NCBI RefSeq assembly: GCF_905171765.1
Contig: NC_053391.1
Location: 689,559,257-689,623,256 of the forward strand
Reading direction: 5' to 3'
DNA length: 64,000 nucleotides
Source of the DNA: Bufo bufo
Lineage: Eukaryota; Chordata; Amphibia; Anura; Bufonidae
The notes below the pieces were generated by a model. That model saw nothing but the letters and a program-made list of their open reading frames with translations. It did no database searches and was not told where the DNA came from. This document shows positions 46,701 to 57,604 of this stretch, piece by piece; position 1 is the stretch's first letter, and each line of letters opens with the position of its first letter. The position numbers were made by a program, and so were the translations under genes.

Positions 46701-49525
46701 ACCTCTCTGGTTCTAGGGTGCACCATGTGGCCACATTGCTCCGATCTTAAAGGTAGTACCTCTACCATCTCCAGATGCTGTACCCATTACACCTTTCTGG
46801 TCGTTTTCTGCACTACGCAGCCATATTTCTACTTTACAGGTTGAGTACCTGTACCCTCCAAATGCTGTAGCATTCCCAGATTCTGTGGCTATGTTTCCAC
46901 TCTCCTTAGACATGCAGCCACTTTCCCTATATTTTAGGCGTGTGGTTGTATTACTCTAGGTGCTGGGCCCTATGGTGCAATCTGTGGCCCATACAGTTTC
47001 CGTATTACTGGGTGCTTTCTGCCCCCAGGTTCTAATCTGTGCTGCGGATGTTGGTTTCACCCTTTTGGTTCTTCCATACATCTCCACTCCGTTTCTGTCG
47101 TGCTCAATGGTCTCCTTGTACTTCTCAGGGCACTGTCTACAACAGGCCATCCTGGTTCTGCATGTGCATGGTTTCCATATCTGGCAGGGGTGGGCCAGCC
47201 CAACCCCCACTTGTCGGTCTAGTGCTACTTATTGTAGCTCCAGTATATGGCTGATCTGTTTTGATCTGGCGGGTGGTCCACATACAACCACGCTCCCTAC
47301 ACCATGGCCAGGTGGTTGTTGGCCTTTGTGCTAGGGTTGCTCTTGCCATCTCTATAAGGTACTACGGTTTGCTGCGCTTCGCGTTACCCCATGTTATAGA
47401 GGAGTACTCGCGTTGTTTCCTATTACAGAGTGGCCTATTCCTGGTGGAGTACAGGGATCTCCACTGGATCTTCTACCTTGTTGGGGCACGTAGCTGGTGA
47501 GCATCAGCCGCTGCAGCAGTTTTCGGTCATCGCTGGATGTCCTCTGCCACATGGAATCCTTCTGGGGTCATCAGCATTTTTCATCGCTGGACGTCCTCCC
47601 TGACGGGTCAGGGACAGGACCACTGAGCGCCACACACCTGCCTGGTAGGTAATTTTTCAGCTGGTTGCTCTGGCATCGGACAGGGTCCCGTAGTTCCTTC
47701 TGGGTCCAGGTGTTCTCGGTATTCCCTTATATTCTCTGCTTAGTTGTACTACATGACAGAGGGGCAGTCCCCTTGGACCTTGCCGTCGTTTGCACCTGTC
47801 AGGTACTTCTCCCCCCTGGGAGTTTTCAGTACGCCGGTCGCGGCTGGTTTCTACATTTCTGTGTAGTCTCACCCGGCTTTTTCATGGCGACTTCTGCATT
47901 CCTTATGCATATGGATGTCTGTCAATTTAGTGGTACATCCCGAGCTGCTGTACTTGTCCTCTCTGGGACAATGTATACAGTTTGCTAGTCACTGTTCTTG
48001 GAATGGGTAGTTGTCCATGGCCAATGTCCCTTCCCCTATGGTAGTTTCATCTCTCCTTTCCTGGATATTCTGGCTTGCGTTGTCTTCTGGTGGTTCAGCT
48101 CCTGGTTCCTTGTGAGCCCATCCCGGGTACTCCTTCTGGAGTCCCTGGTCCCCGTTTATTTGACCACTCAGGTTCTGCATGGCAATCGTTTTTTTGGGGG
48201 GATCGGGGCCTGGGTTGATTGTTTCCTTTATGGGTTCAAATAACCTTGTGGTCTTCTTGGGATTCGTGTCTCTTTTCCCATCCTCCCACGTCAAGTACCT
48301 GGTATTGAGTGGTTTAGCACAACGGTTTGCAATTCCGCCGTATGGTCTCCTTCGGGAGGGACCTCCTCCTGTTGTAGAACCTTTCCTCCTTAGGCGGTTG
48401 GAGTACTCTCCTTCTACTTCCATGTCTTTCAGTCCAGTGTGTCCTGCTGAGATTTCCTGGGCCTGTATCTGGTTCCTTTTTTCCCTGATGCTTCACATGC
48501 CCAGAGTTTCCTCTGGTCTTACGCTTCACAGTGATATCTTGTTTTCCGAGGCTCGGGCCTCATCTCCTGTTTTTGGGACGCAGGTCTTACTCTTTTTTTC
48601 CTGGCTTTTACCTACAACCCCCTCCTTCTCCAAGGGTTGGCGGTTTCCTCTAGCAACTTGGGTTTTCGCCTTTTAAATAGGGCGCATAACTTCATCATCT
48701 GCCTTGCGGTGAGGGGAGACCTGCTCCCTTCACAGGTGAGCCTTGCTATTGCTTCACTCACTCGTTTGGCTTCCAGTACTTCCTTGTTTCCTTTCTCCCC
48801 TGGCCTGTCAGGGGTTGGCCACAGTTTTTTTTTTGCTCTTTGGGTCTGAGACAATTTAGAGCGTTAGGTAGTCCCAACACGCGGTGCTGTCCTAATTTTT
48901 TCTCCAGCCCTTGGCTGAGCTCGGTGTTCCCTTTTGCCGCCTTCTTGCATTTGGGATTTTCTTCCAGGCATTTTTCCTGGGGTGCTGACAGTCTTCTCTG
49001 ATTCTTCCTTGAGGTTTCTTCCTTGTTATGGAACCTCTTGCCCATTCCGTGTTTTCTACTGTTGGGTCACATGGTTCTCCTGCACCTGTATACCCAACTG
49101 GTGGCATGGCTGTTCTTTTCCCACCCTCGGGGACTGCTTTGGGACGTCCCATGGTGCTGTGTCCCCCAATGCCATGCACGAGAAAATTGGATTTTTTGTA
49201 CTCACCGTAAAATCCTTTTCTCGTAGTAGGCATTGGGGGACACAGATCCCACCCTATGTTTTTACTTCCGATTTTCCGGGCTGGTCTCTTGATCTTTCCT
49301 GGTACGGGAGTTGTTGGTTCCTTGCTTTTTTTCTCTCTCCTACTGCTTTTTGTACAAACTGAATAGCCTTGTGCCTGTGGAGAGGGTATAGCCCAACGGG
49401 GAGGAACCAACACTTTTTGTGTCTAGTGCCTCCTAGTGGTAGTTGGACATATACCCATGGTGCTGTGTCCCCCAATGCCTACTACGAGAAAAGGATTTTA
49501 CGGTGAGTACAAAAAATCAAATTTT
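43771..49525 (+). mobile_element. DIRS family A, full-length non-coding copy in opposite orientation
   Basis: It is the inverted counterpart of the copies at 18,034 and 60,503. The 5' terminus is at 43,771 (TTTCTCGTGCATGGCATTGG), the leader exon-like block at 43,995-44,215, the 176-bp array at 45,930-46,900, the internal complementary region at about 49,145-49,240 and the 3' end at 49,525. A GTGAGT donor-like site lies near the 3' end (49,503-49,508). No RT, gag or recombinase frame is present. It is antisense to the piwi transcript. Confidence 0.85.
43995..44215 (+). other. Candidate leader exon of the DIRS family A element
   Basis: It is bounded upstream by a pyrimidine tract ending TCTCTCTTCTGCAG and downstream by GATG|GTGAGT. 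The same arrangement occurs on the minus strand in family A copies at 630-850, 15,890-16,085 and 23,365-23,565, and in family B copies at 30,687-30,937 and 55,695-55,914. This suggests a spliced leader exon ahead of ORF1. No transcript evidence is available from sequence alone. Confidence 0.45.
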
Positions 49526-50929
49526 CTACAATGGGCCGCCCGTTCCACAAATTGGGGAAGGCACACGGGCGGCTTCCGTTTTTTGCAGATCCGCGGTTTG
49601 AGGACCACAAAAAAAAAAATGGGACAGTCGTGTGCATGAGGCCTAAGGGGAACTATACTTACCTGCGCCCCGCCGATTGGCTCTATGAGCCATGGGCTGG
49701 CTTTAACCACCTCAGCTCCCCTAGCTTAAACCCCCTTAATGACCAGACCACTTTTTACACTTCTGACCTACACTACTTTCACCGTTTATTTCTCGGTCAT
49801 ACAACTTACCACCCAAATGAATTTTACCTCCTTTTCTTCTCACTAATAGAGCTTTCATTTAGTGGTATTTCATTGCTGCTGACATTTTTACTTTTTTTAT
49901 TAATCGAAATTTTTGCAAATAAAAGGACATTTTTCACTTTCAGTTGTAAAATTTTTCAAAAAAAAACGACATTTCTATATAAATTTTTCTCTAAATTTAT
50001 TGTTCTACATGTCTTTGATAAAAAAAAATGTTTGGGTAAAAAAAATTGGTTTGGGTAAAAGTTATAGCGTTTATAAACTATGGTACAAAAATGTGAATTT
50101 CCGCTTTTTGAAGCAGCTCTGACTTTGAGCACCTGTCATGTTTCCTGAGGTTCTACAATGGCCAGACAGTGCAAACACCCCACAAATGACCCCATTTCGG
50201 AAAGTAGACACCCTAAGGTATTCGCTGATGGGCATAGTGAGTTCATAGAACACTTTTTTTTTTGTCACAAGTTAGCGGAAAATGATTTTTATTTTATTTA
50301 TTTTTTTTACAAAGTCTCATATTCCACTAACTTGCGACAAAAAATAAAAACTTGCATGAACTCGCCATGCCCATCACGAAATACCTTGGGGTGTCTTCTT
50401 TCCAAAATAGGGTCACTTGTGGGGTAGTTATACTGCCCTGGCATTTTAGGGGCCCTAATGCGTGAGAAGTAGTTTGAATTCCAAATGTGTAAAAACGAGA
50501 TTTTTGTATAACTTAACAGTAAAATCTCTTTCTCGCTCTTCCTTGGGGGACACAGGAAACCTTGGGTATAGCTCATCTCCATAGGAGGGGTGACACTAAG
50601 TGAAAGACTGTTAAGCCCCTCCTCCAGCAGCTATACCCTCAGCCTGGAGCGAGCGACTACCAGTTATGTGCCCAAGTAGTTAAAACAAAGGCAAGGATCA
50701 ACCAAATTAACACAAACAAGTCAAAACTCCCGTCAGGGCAACCAAAACAATGGGTGGGTGCTGTGTCCCCCAAGGAAGAGCGAGAAAGAGATTTTACTGG
50801 TAAGTTATACAAAAATCTTGTTTTCTCGCCCAATTCCTTGGGGGACACAGGAAACCTTGGGACGTTCAAAAGCAGTCCACAAATAGGGAGGGACCACAAC
50901 CCAAGAAGAATTAAAGCACCATAGGCATT

Positions 50930-52170
50930 AAGGCACCACCGCCTGCAAGACCAGGCGGCCCAAAGCAGCATCCGCCGATGCATAAGTGTTCACCTTGTAG
51001 AACTTGGTGAAAGTGTGCAAAGAAGACCAGGTGGCCGCCTTACACAATTGTTCAGCCGAAGATCGATTTCGCTGAGCCCAGGAAGCCCCGACCGCTCTGG
51101 TAGAATGAGCGGTAACACCAAAAGGCGGCTCCCTGCCCTTAGCACGGTAAGCCTCAGCAATAGCCATCTTGATAAAGCGGGCGGAGAACCACCTTGTCCT
51201 GGTGAAAAACCAAGAGGGGTTCTACGCAAGAAAGTGCCGCCAATTCAGACACACGCTGAAGAGACGTGATGGCAACGAGGAAAAAAACTTTGCAAGACAA
51301 CAAGCGAAGGGAAACCCTGCGCAGAGGCTCGAAAGGAGAAGATTGGAGAGCCGTCAGCACAACATTAAGATCCCAAGATGGAACGGGAGCGCGATACGGG
51401 GGAGCATAGTGAGCAACCCCCTGAAGAAAAGTCTTAACTGGACCGAGCGGAGCCAGAGGTCGCTGAAAAAGGATCGAAAGCGCTGAGATCTGACCCTTTA
51501 GGGTACTGAGACCCAAACCCAAGTCCAGACCAGACTGCAAGAAGGATAAAATCGTGGGGAGAGAAAACCGAAGGGGATGAACATCTAAGGTCTCGCAGAA
51601 ATTCAAATAGGCCCGCCAGGTTCGGTAATAAATCCTGGACGATGCCGGTTTACGCGCACGAATCATGGTACGGACCACGTCAGCAGAAAACCCCCGCCGC
51701 GTTAGGACCGCGGTTTCAATAGCCACGCCGCTAAACGTAGCGACCCTAAATGCTGGTGGAAGATCGGCCCTTGAGAGAGGAGGTCTTCTCTTAGAGGCAG
51801 AGGCAAGGGGGCGTCTGCCAGGAGCAACATAAGGTCGGCGTATCAAGGACGACGAGGCCAATCCGGGGCTATTAGGATCGCAGGCGTGCCCTCCGCCGCG
51901 ATCTTCCGAAGGACTCGTGGAAGAAGAGGCAGGGGCGGAAAAACGTAGAGGAGAGAGAACTCCGTCCAGGGAAGGACGAGCGCGTCCGCGCCGTAAGCGT
52001 CCGGATCCTTGGTTCTGGCCATGAAGGTGGGGAGCTTGTGGTTGAATCTGGAGGCCATGAGATCCACGTCCGGACGACCCCAACGGAGGCAAAGAGACTC
52101 GAAGACGTCGGGGTGCAGAGACCACTCGCCCGGGTCGATCGTCGTCCGGCTGAGGAAATCCGCCGCCCAA
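50930..52170 (-). pseudogene. DIRS tyrosine recombinase with internal deletion
   Basis: The N-terminal and core-binding parts are continuous from 52,170: AIETAVLTRRGFSADVV, YYRTWRAYLNFCET, LKGQISALSILFQRPLA. The first catalytic arginine is in TSLQRVSELAAL near 51,255. Shortly after HQDKVVLRP the frame ends at 51,154. The next frame resumes at IAEAYRAKG and carries the HSTR box (His near 51,107) and the nucleophile region HTFTKFY (Tyr near 50,999). Compared with the copy at 34.1-39.5 kb, about 90 residues between the arginine and histidine boxes are missing. The upstream 330 bases overlap the RNase H frame. The product cannot be a functional recombinase. Confidence 0.82.
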
Positions 52171-52486
52171 TTGTCCACCCCCGGGATGTAAATGGCCGAA
52201 ATGGCTGGAACATGAACTTCCGCCCAGCGAAGGATTAGAGACACCTCCCTCATTGCCGCCGCGCTGCGAGTGCCCCCTTGATGATTTATGTATGCCACAG
52301 CCTACACGAACAGGGTGACCCTGAAGCAGCGAAGTCCAATGCCGGAGTGAGAGGAGAACCGCCCTCAGCTGCAGAACGTTGATCGGCAGTTTGGACTCCG
52401 ATGGAGACCAAGTGCCTTGTACGGACCGAGGAGGAAACCCCCCCCCCCCCCCAACACCGCAGACTGGAATCGGTGGTAATCACCAA
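51843..52486 (-). pseudogene. DIRS RNase H and C-terminal extension
   Basis: The frame 52,298-51,843 has GGTRS, LRWAEVHVP, the RNase H motif IPGVDNWAADFLSR and then RWGRPDVDLMASRFNHKLPT, followed by FPPLPLLPRVLRKI and ILIAPDWPRRPW-like sequence, a conserved C-terminal block of DIRS RT proteins. The first RNase H motif (ITTDSSL) sits in a separate frame near 52,480 next to a run of C/G at 52,440-52,452. The split is a frameshift within one original ORF with RT. Confidence 0.75.
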
Positions 52487-53557
52487 CCAAGTTATCGGTA
52501 GGAAGGACTTCCCTTGGAGAGGGGTCCGTAACCACCAGAGTAGAGAGGAGCGAACCTGGGGGGGGAAGGGGAAAGTGCTGAACCAGACTTTCCTGGGACT
52601 TGTCCCATGCGGACAGAATGGCAGTCTGAAAGGTGCGGGAGTGATACTGCGCGTAGGGGATTGCTTCGAAACAGGACACCATCTGTCCCAAGACCCGCAT
52701 GCTGAACCGGAAAGAAGGACGGCGGTGGTTCAGAAGGCTCCGAACCGACCGATGAAGGAGCTGGCGCTTCTCTGACGGAAGCCGAACCTCCGCTGCATCT
52801 GTATCCAGCAGCATCCCCAGAAAGATCAGTTGCCTGGATGGAAAAAGAGCGGATTTGGGAAGATTGATAATCCAACTGAACCGGCGTAAGGTTTGTAGCG
52901 AGAGGTCCACACTGGCAGATGTCAGTGACAGAGAGGGTGCCTTGATAAGGAGATCGTCCAAATATAGAAGAAGAAAAACTCCCCTGGAACGAAGTAAGGC
53001 GAGGACAGGGGCTAGGACCTTTGTGAAAACGCGAGGGGCCGTCGCCAGCCCGAAGGGGAGGGCAACGAACTGGTAGTGGTCGGACCCCACTGCAAAGCGC
53101 AGAAAGCACTGATGACACCGAGCGATTGGAATATGAAGGTAGGCGTCCTGGATGTCGATAGAGGCCAGGAACTCCCCTTTTTCCAGAGAGGCCACCACCG
53201 ACCTGAGAGACTCCATCCGGAACCGCTGAAGACGAAGGAAACGGTTTAACCGTTTTAGATCCAGAATGGGACGAACCGAGCCTTCTTTTTTGGGGACCAC
53301 AAAAAGGTTCGAATAGAACCTTTGAATCTTTCCTCCATAGGAACCGGAGCGATGACCCCTTTGTCCAGAAGGGTACGAGTGGCAGTAAAGAAATCGGCCG
53401 CCCCTTGGGGATCCCGAGGAACCCGGGAGCGAAAGAACCGAACTGGGGGGAGGGACGCAAACTCGAGTTTGTACCCGGAAGACACCACCTCGAGAGCCCA
53501 GGCATCGGAGACGTGCGCCTGCCAGAAGTCCCAGAACAGGAGGAGACGTCCCCCCAC
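52365..53557 (-). pseudogene. DIRS reverse transcriptase (frameshifted)
   Basis: The N-terminal part reads in the frame starting 53,557 (DAWALEVVSSGYKLEF; ADFFTATRTLLDKGVIAPVP). Near 53,330 it shifts into the frame that continues SNLFVVPKKEGSVRPILDLK, SIDIQDAYLHIPI, FGLATAPRVFTKVLAP and the catalytic YLDD (near 52,960). The later thumb region reads on to about 52,560, after which another shift separates RNase H. Lengths and motif spacing match the 37,109-35,973 gene. It copies the element's RNA when intact. Confidence 0.85.
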
Positions 53558-53575
53558 CCGGGTGGGGGCGCATCT

Positions 53576-55038
53576 TCAGGTAGGGTTCTGCTTGGTCGCG
53601 GGAGGGCGAGCAGGCTGTGACTTGCGCCAGGAGGGCTGGGTCCGAAAAAAAGGTTTCTTACGTCTGTCTTGGACAGGGTTAGAGGATGGACCTGAAGTGG
53701 TGCGAGGTGTGGGAGCCCTGCGGGAAGACCTGAAGCGAGAAAAGGTGGGACGGCCTCGAGTGGTGCTCCTAGTCCTGGATTGGGGAAGATGTGTACTCTT
53801 CCCTCCCGTGGCTTCAGAGATGATTTCATCCAAGCGGGTCCCGAACAATCGAGAACCAGTGAAGGGAAGGCCAGTAAGAGACCGCTTTGACGTGGCGTCC
53901 GCCGTCCAAACCTTTAACCAAAGCTCCCTTCTAGCCGAAACGGCCAGGGCAGATGAACGGGCTATGAGAGCCCCCGCATCCAGGGATGCCTCACAGACAA
54001 ATTTTCCGGCTTGAACGATAAGTTGGGCCAGAGCCCGGAGATCCTGAATAGGGACGTCGGATTCAAGCTCCTGATCCAGCTGAGACGCCCATTCTGAAAC
54101 CGCTTTTCCAGCCCAAGCGGAGGCAAAGACCGGCCTGAGGGCGGAATCGGAGGCTGCAAAGATACCCTTTGTAATGGCCTCTATCCGGCGATCTTCAGTG
54201 GATTGTAAGGAAGAACCATCTGCAACGGGAATAGCCGTGCTTTTGGACAAACGGGCCACAGGGGGGGTCGACTTTAGGTGGTGACGCCCAGTTTGTAATG
54301 CAATCCGCCGGGAATGGATAACAGATATCCAACTTCTTAGGCGGGGTAAAACGGGCATCAGGACGGGCCCAGGCCTTAGAAACCACCGACGAGAAGTCAG
54401 CGTGGAGGAGAAAAACCGCAGACGCCTGTTTTTGGCGAAAAAAGGAAACACTGGTCTTTTCAGAATTAGGAGGGTCATCGTGAATCTTAAAGGTATCACG
54501 GATATTGTTAATAAGATGGCCCACGGCAGAAGCCAGCTTTGAAGGCAAGGCCGAGTCCATATCCCAATCAGAATCGGCTAGTTCCCCTTCAGAGGGCATA
54601 TCCTGTAATGAGGAAGTACCCGACTGAGGGCGCACCCTTGGGGGGTGATACCGAAGCATCCGAGGATGATAGGTGCTCCGCCCTGGACCGCTTCTGGGGT
54701 TGACGGGCTCTGGAGGTGTCGCCTGGAGAGAGGGACTCAGACGGGTCAGCTAAGGTAGTGGACCCGGAGGGCCCAGCAGGGGAATTATCCGGCTGCGGTA
54801 AGGGCAATGCATCTGCAAGGCGGCCCACAACATTAGTGAGACTGACCACAACCTGGGAAAGGGATCTAGCCCAGTCATGGGGATCCAAGAGGCCAGGGGG
54901 TGACACAGGAGATGGCGGACCCTGTAATGGGGCTTTGCAAGCCGAGCAATGCGGGTCAGGCTGCCCTTGAGGAAGGGGTGCCTTACATGCGGTGCAGGTA
55001 TGATACCAAGGACCAGCAGGCACTGAGGGGTCAGACAT
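53576..55038 (-). pseudogene. DIRS ORF1 (gag-like), three frames
   Basis: The first frame (55,038-54,589) starts MSDPSVPAGP and has two CxxC pairs (CTACKAPLPQGQPDPHCSAC), a likely zinc-binding knuckle. The second (54,659-54,195) holds AVGHLINNIRDTFKIHDDP and a phenylalanine-rich stretch. The third (54,260-53,576) has IFAASDSALRPVFASAWAGK, then a long arginine-serine-rich basic tail suited to RNA binding. Two frameshifts, near 54,610 and 54,280, separate them. The order matches ORF1 fragments at 37,271-38,375. Confidence 0.7.
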
Positions 55039-55694
55039 GTTGGCTGGAAGTAATATACAAAACGTCCAGGCCAGAGGGCTGCAGTGCTAGAAGGGGTCAA
55101 CAGTCCTACCAGGTCACAGTGGGAGCAGACGGCACAGCAGCGGCAACAGCAGCGGTCCTCAGAGCCCTGAGGTAATCCGTCCTGAGAGCAGGCAGGCACG
55201 AAGAGGAGGCGGGGCTAGTGAGGAGCGGGAAGACGTCCGCCCCTTGACTGAAGCCTAACATGTACAGTGGAAACGGAACGAAGCTCCGCCCACTGATGAA
55301 ACTTTTCGCGCGCGCGATTCAAAATATTACATGCCGCCGAAAAACCCACAGAATAATGTCCCCCGTTCACCTCCATATAAGCGGAGGCGAACGCACACCG
55401 GTGGCCGGACAAGAGCGTCAGTTGAACACAGCCGCAGTACACGTGCGCCTGCTATCCAGAAGCTGATAACGAAAGGCGGCCCACGGCCGCCGCACCTGAG
55501 GTAAACTGCGCTGTAACCCTCCCCCTCGAGCATCGCTCCGCTTTGCCCCACACACAAAGGAGCCGCAGGACTCACAGCTAAGAGAGCTGTAAAATGTAAT
55601 CGACATGAAGGTCAGGCAGAGGGGACAGCAGGATCAGGCCCTAACGGGGGGGGGGGGGAGGGGGGGTAGGAACGGCTGGCACAGCCACCTCACC

Positions 55695-55914
55695 ATTCAA
55701 CGTTTTCACCCTCTGTCCATCCAGCAGGGACGCCCCTTCAGCCACTGGCACCGAAGTGGCAGGGAGCTGGAGAGGGGCTTGCAGGTGGGCGACCCTTGTG
55801 CTGGCGGGATGCAGGGGAGCTGGGCTGCCCTGGTCCTCCTTTTCTTCTGTGGGGGAGGCAGCAGTGCGGATAACCGGGAAAACAGAGAGGTCTATTGCGA
55901 CTCTGTTGTCCCTG
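55695..55914 (-). other. Candidate leader exon of the family B DIRS element
   Basis: On the minus strand a T-rich tract ending TTTCAACAG is followed by about 220 bases ending GAATG|GTGAGG. The block aligns with 30,687-30,937 in the other family B copy (shared GGACAACAGAG at its start and CCTGCTGG(A/T) near its end). A G/C-run (55,647-55,658) follows in the putative intron. Confidence 0.45.
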
Positions 55915-56217
55915 TTGAAAAAAAGCAAAGAAATTGAAAAATAAAAAAATAAAAAATAAAATTTTTAGCAAAGACAGCTCTGCAGTGCAGAGAGTGTCTT
56001 GCCTCCTTGACACTAAGCAAAAAAACTGGTAGTCGCTCGCTCCAGGCTGAGGGTATAGCTGCTGGAGGAGGGGCTTAACAGTCTTTCACTTAGTGTCACG
56101 CCTCCTATGGAGATGAGCTATACCCCAAGGTCTTCTGTGTCCCCCAAGGAATTGGGCGAGAAAAATAATTTAACCAAAAGTTGTGCTTTTGGTGGGCTTT
56201 GAATTAATGGTGGTCTG

Positions 56218-57046
56218 TGCATGACACTATTATGGGGGATCTGTGGATGGCACTGTTATGGGGGATCTGTGGATGGCACTGTTATGGGGATCTGTGGATG
56301 GTACTGCTATGGGGTGGGATATCTGTGGATGGCATTGTTATGGGGTAGGGGGATCTGTGGATGGCATTGTTATGAGGTGGGGGATCTGTGGATGGAACTG
56401 TTATGGGGTGGGATATCTGTGGATGGTACTGCTATGGGGTGGGATATCTGTGGATGGCATTGTTATGGGGTGGGGGGATTTGTGGATGGCATTGTTATGG
56501 GGTGGGGGATCTGTGGATGGTGCTGTTATGGGGGGATCTGTGGATGGTGCTGTTATGGGGGATCGGTGGATGGCACTGTTATGGGGATCTATGGATGGCA
56601 CTGTTATGGGGGATCTGTGGATGGCACTGTTATGGGGGATCTGTGGATGGCACTGTTATGGGGGATCTGTGGATGGCACTGTTATGGGGGATCTGTGGAT
56701 GGCACTGTTATGGGGGATCTGTGGATGGCACTGTTATGGGGGATCTGTGGATGGCACTGTTATGGGGATCTGTGGATGGTACTGCTATGGGGTGGGGGGA
56801 TCTGTGGATGGCATTGTTATGGGGTGGGGGATCTGTGGATGGAACTGTTATGGGGTGGGATATCTGTGGATAGTACTGCTATGGGGTGGGAGATCTGTGG
56901 ATGGAACTGTTATGGGGTGGGAGATCTGTGGATGGAACTGCTATGGGGTGGGATATCTGTGGATGGCATTGTTATGAGGTGGGGGATCTGTGGATGGAAC
57001 TGTTATGGGGGGGATCTGTGGATGACACTGCTATATGTCATCCACA
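56218..57046 (+). repeat. Minisatellite, 27-bp unit with 31-bp variants
   Basis: About 29 units of GATCTGTGGATGGCACTG plus TTATGGGGG lie head to tail. The central block (56,600-56,765) is nearly perfect at 27 bases, and outer units carry GTGGGG expansions. Because 27 is divisible by three, frames stay open across it, including a 279-codon frame that is not a gene. Confidence 0.9.
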
Positions 57047-57059
57047 GATCCCCCTCATA

Positions 57060-57470
57060 ACAGTGTCCCCCAATACACCGGGCCCCGCCGCTCACCGAAG
57101 TATTTATAAACGTGAATCCTTATCCTGTTATTAAGTTGAACTAACGCTGCGCTCTCCCATGTTCCCCTGTATCCCCACAGCACTTACGAACACGCTTCCA
57201 TAGCAGGCAGAGCGGACGGCACCAGTAACGTCACTCACTGACGTCGCGCGTCTGCTCCTCCTGCTTCATTCATAAAGTGGGCGGAGCAGGCGCTCGACGT
57301 CAGTGAGTGACGTTACTGGTGCCGTCCGCTCTGCCTGCTATTGAAGCTTAAGTAAGTGCTATGGGGATACAGGGGAACATGGGAGAGGGCAGCGTTAGTT
57401 CAACTTAATAACAGGATAAGGATTTATAAATACTTTGGTGAGCGGCGGGGCCCGGTGTAAGAGTACAGTG
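57060..57470. repeat. Palindrome next to the minisatellite
   Basis: The arms at about 57,077-57,255 and 57,290-57,462 are inverted copies, with GGGCCCCGCCGCTCACC and TAAGTTGAACTAACGCTGC and their mirrors. The right arm lacks a few bases (ACGTGAATCC). It is probably the inner part of the element ending at 57,604, whose last bases (reversed GGTGTCAAACATGCGGCCCG) look like a hAT/Charlie terminus. Confidence 0.65.
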
Positions 57471-57604
57471 ACTGCACCGGGCCCCGCCCCTAGTTATGGA
57501 CTCCAGCCCCTCCTCTCTCCCGGCTCATACATAGCAGTCTGCGATGCTGCATCTTTGCCGGGCCGCAAAGATATTCATTGCGGGCCGCATGTTTGACACC
57601 CATG

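Larger units (their letters stand above)
43574..49643. mobile_element. MITE with TAA duplication, split by an inserted DIRS element
   Basis: The ends GGCCTCATGCACA and (reversed) GGCCTCATGCACA are flanked by TAA (43,571-43,573 and 49,644-49,646). The MITE proper is 43,574-43,770 plus 49,526-49,643, about 315 bases, with GTCCGCA/TTTTGCGGAC motifs. The DIRS copy at 43,771-49,525 entered at a TTT without duplicating it. Confidence 0.8.
50492..56163 (-). mobile_element. DIRS family B element with degraded genes
   Basis: The 3' terminal repeat begins ACGAGATTTTTGTATAACTT at 50,494. The complementary region is at about 50,765-50,870 and the 5' terminus ends TTGGGCGAGAAAA. The insertion is in an A-run without duplication. 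Genes in 5'-3' order on the minus strand are ORF1 (55,038-53,576), RT (53,557-52,365), RNase H (52,486-51,843) and recombinase (52,170-50,930). ORF1 and RT are frameshifted and the recombinase has an internal deletion, so it is not autonomous. It is the best guide to family B coding content here. Confidence 0.88.

Noticed and set aside
52492..53829. 445-codon minus-strand frame
   Set aside because: It is an out-of-frame shadow of the family B RT gene; it has no RT motifs of its own.
56221..57060. 279-codon plus-strand frame rich in Trp and Gly
   Set aside because: It is a readthrough of the 27-bp minisatellite; overlapping frames are also open with the same repetitive character.
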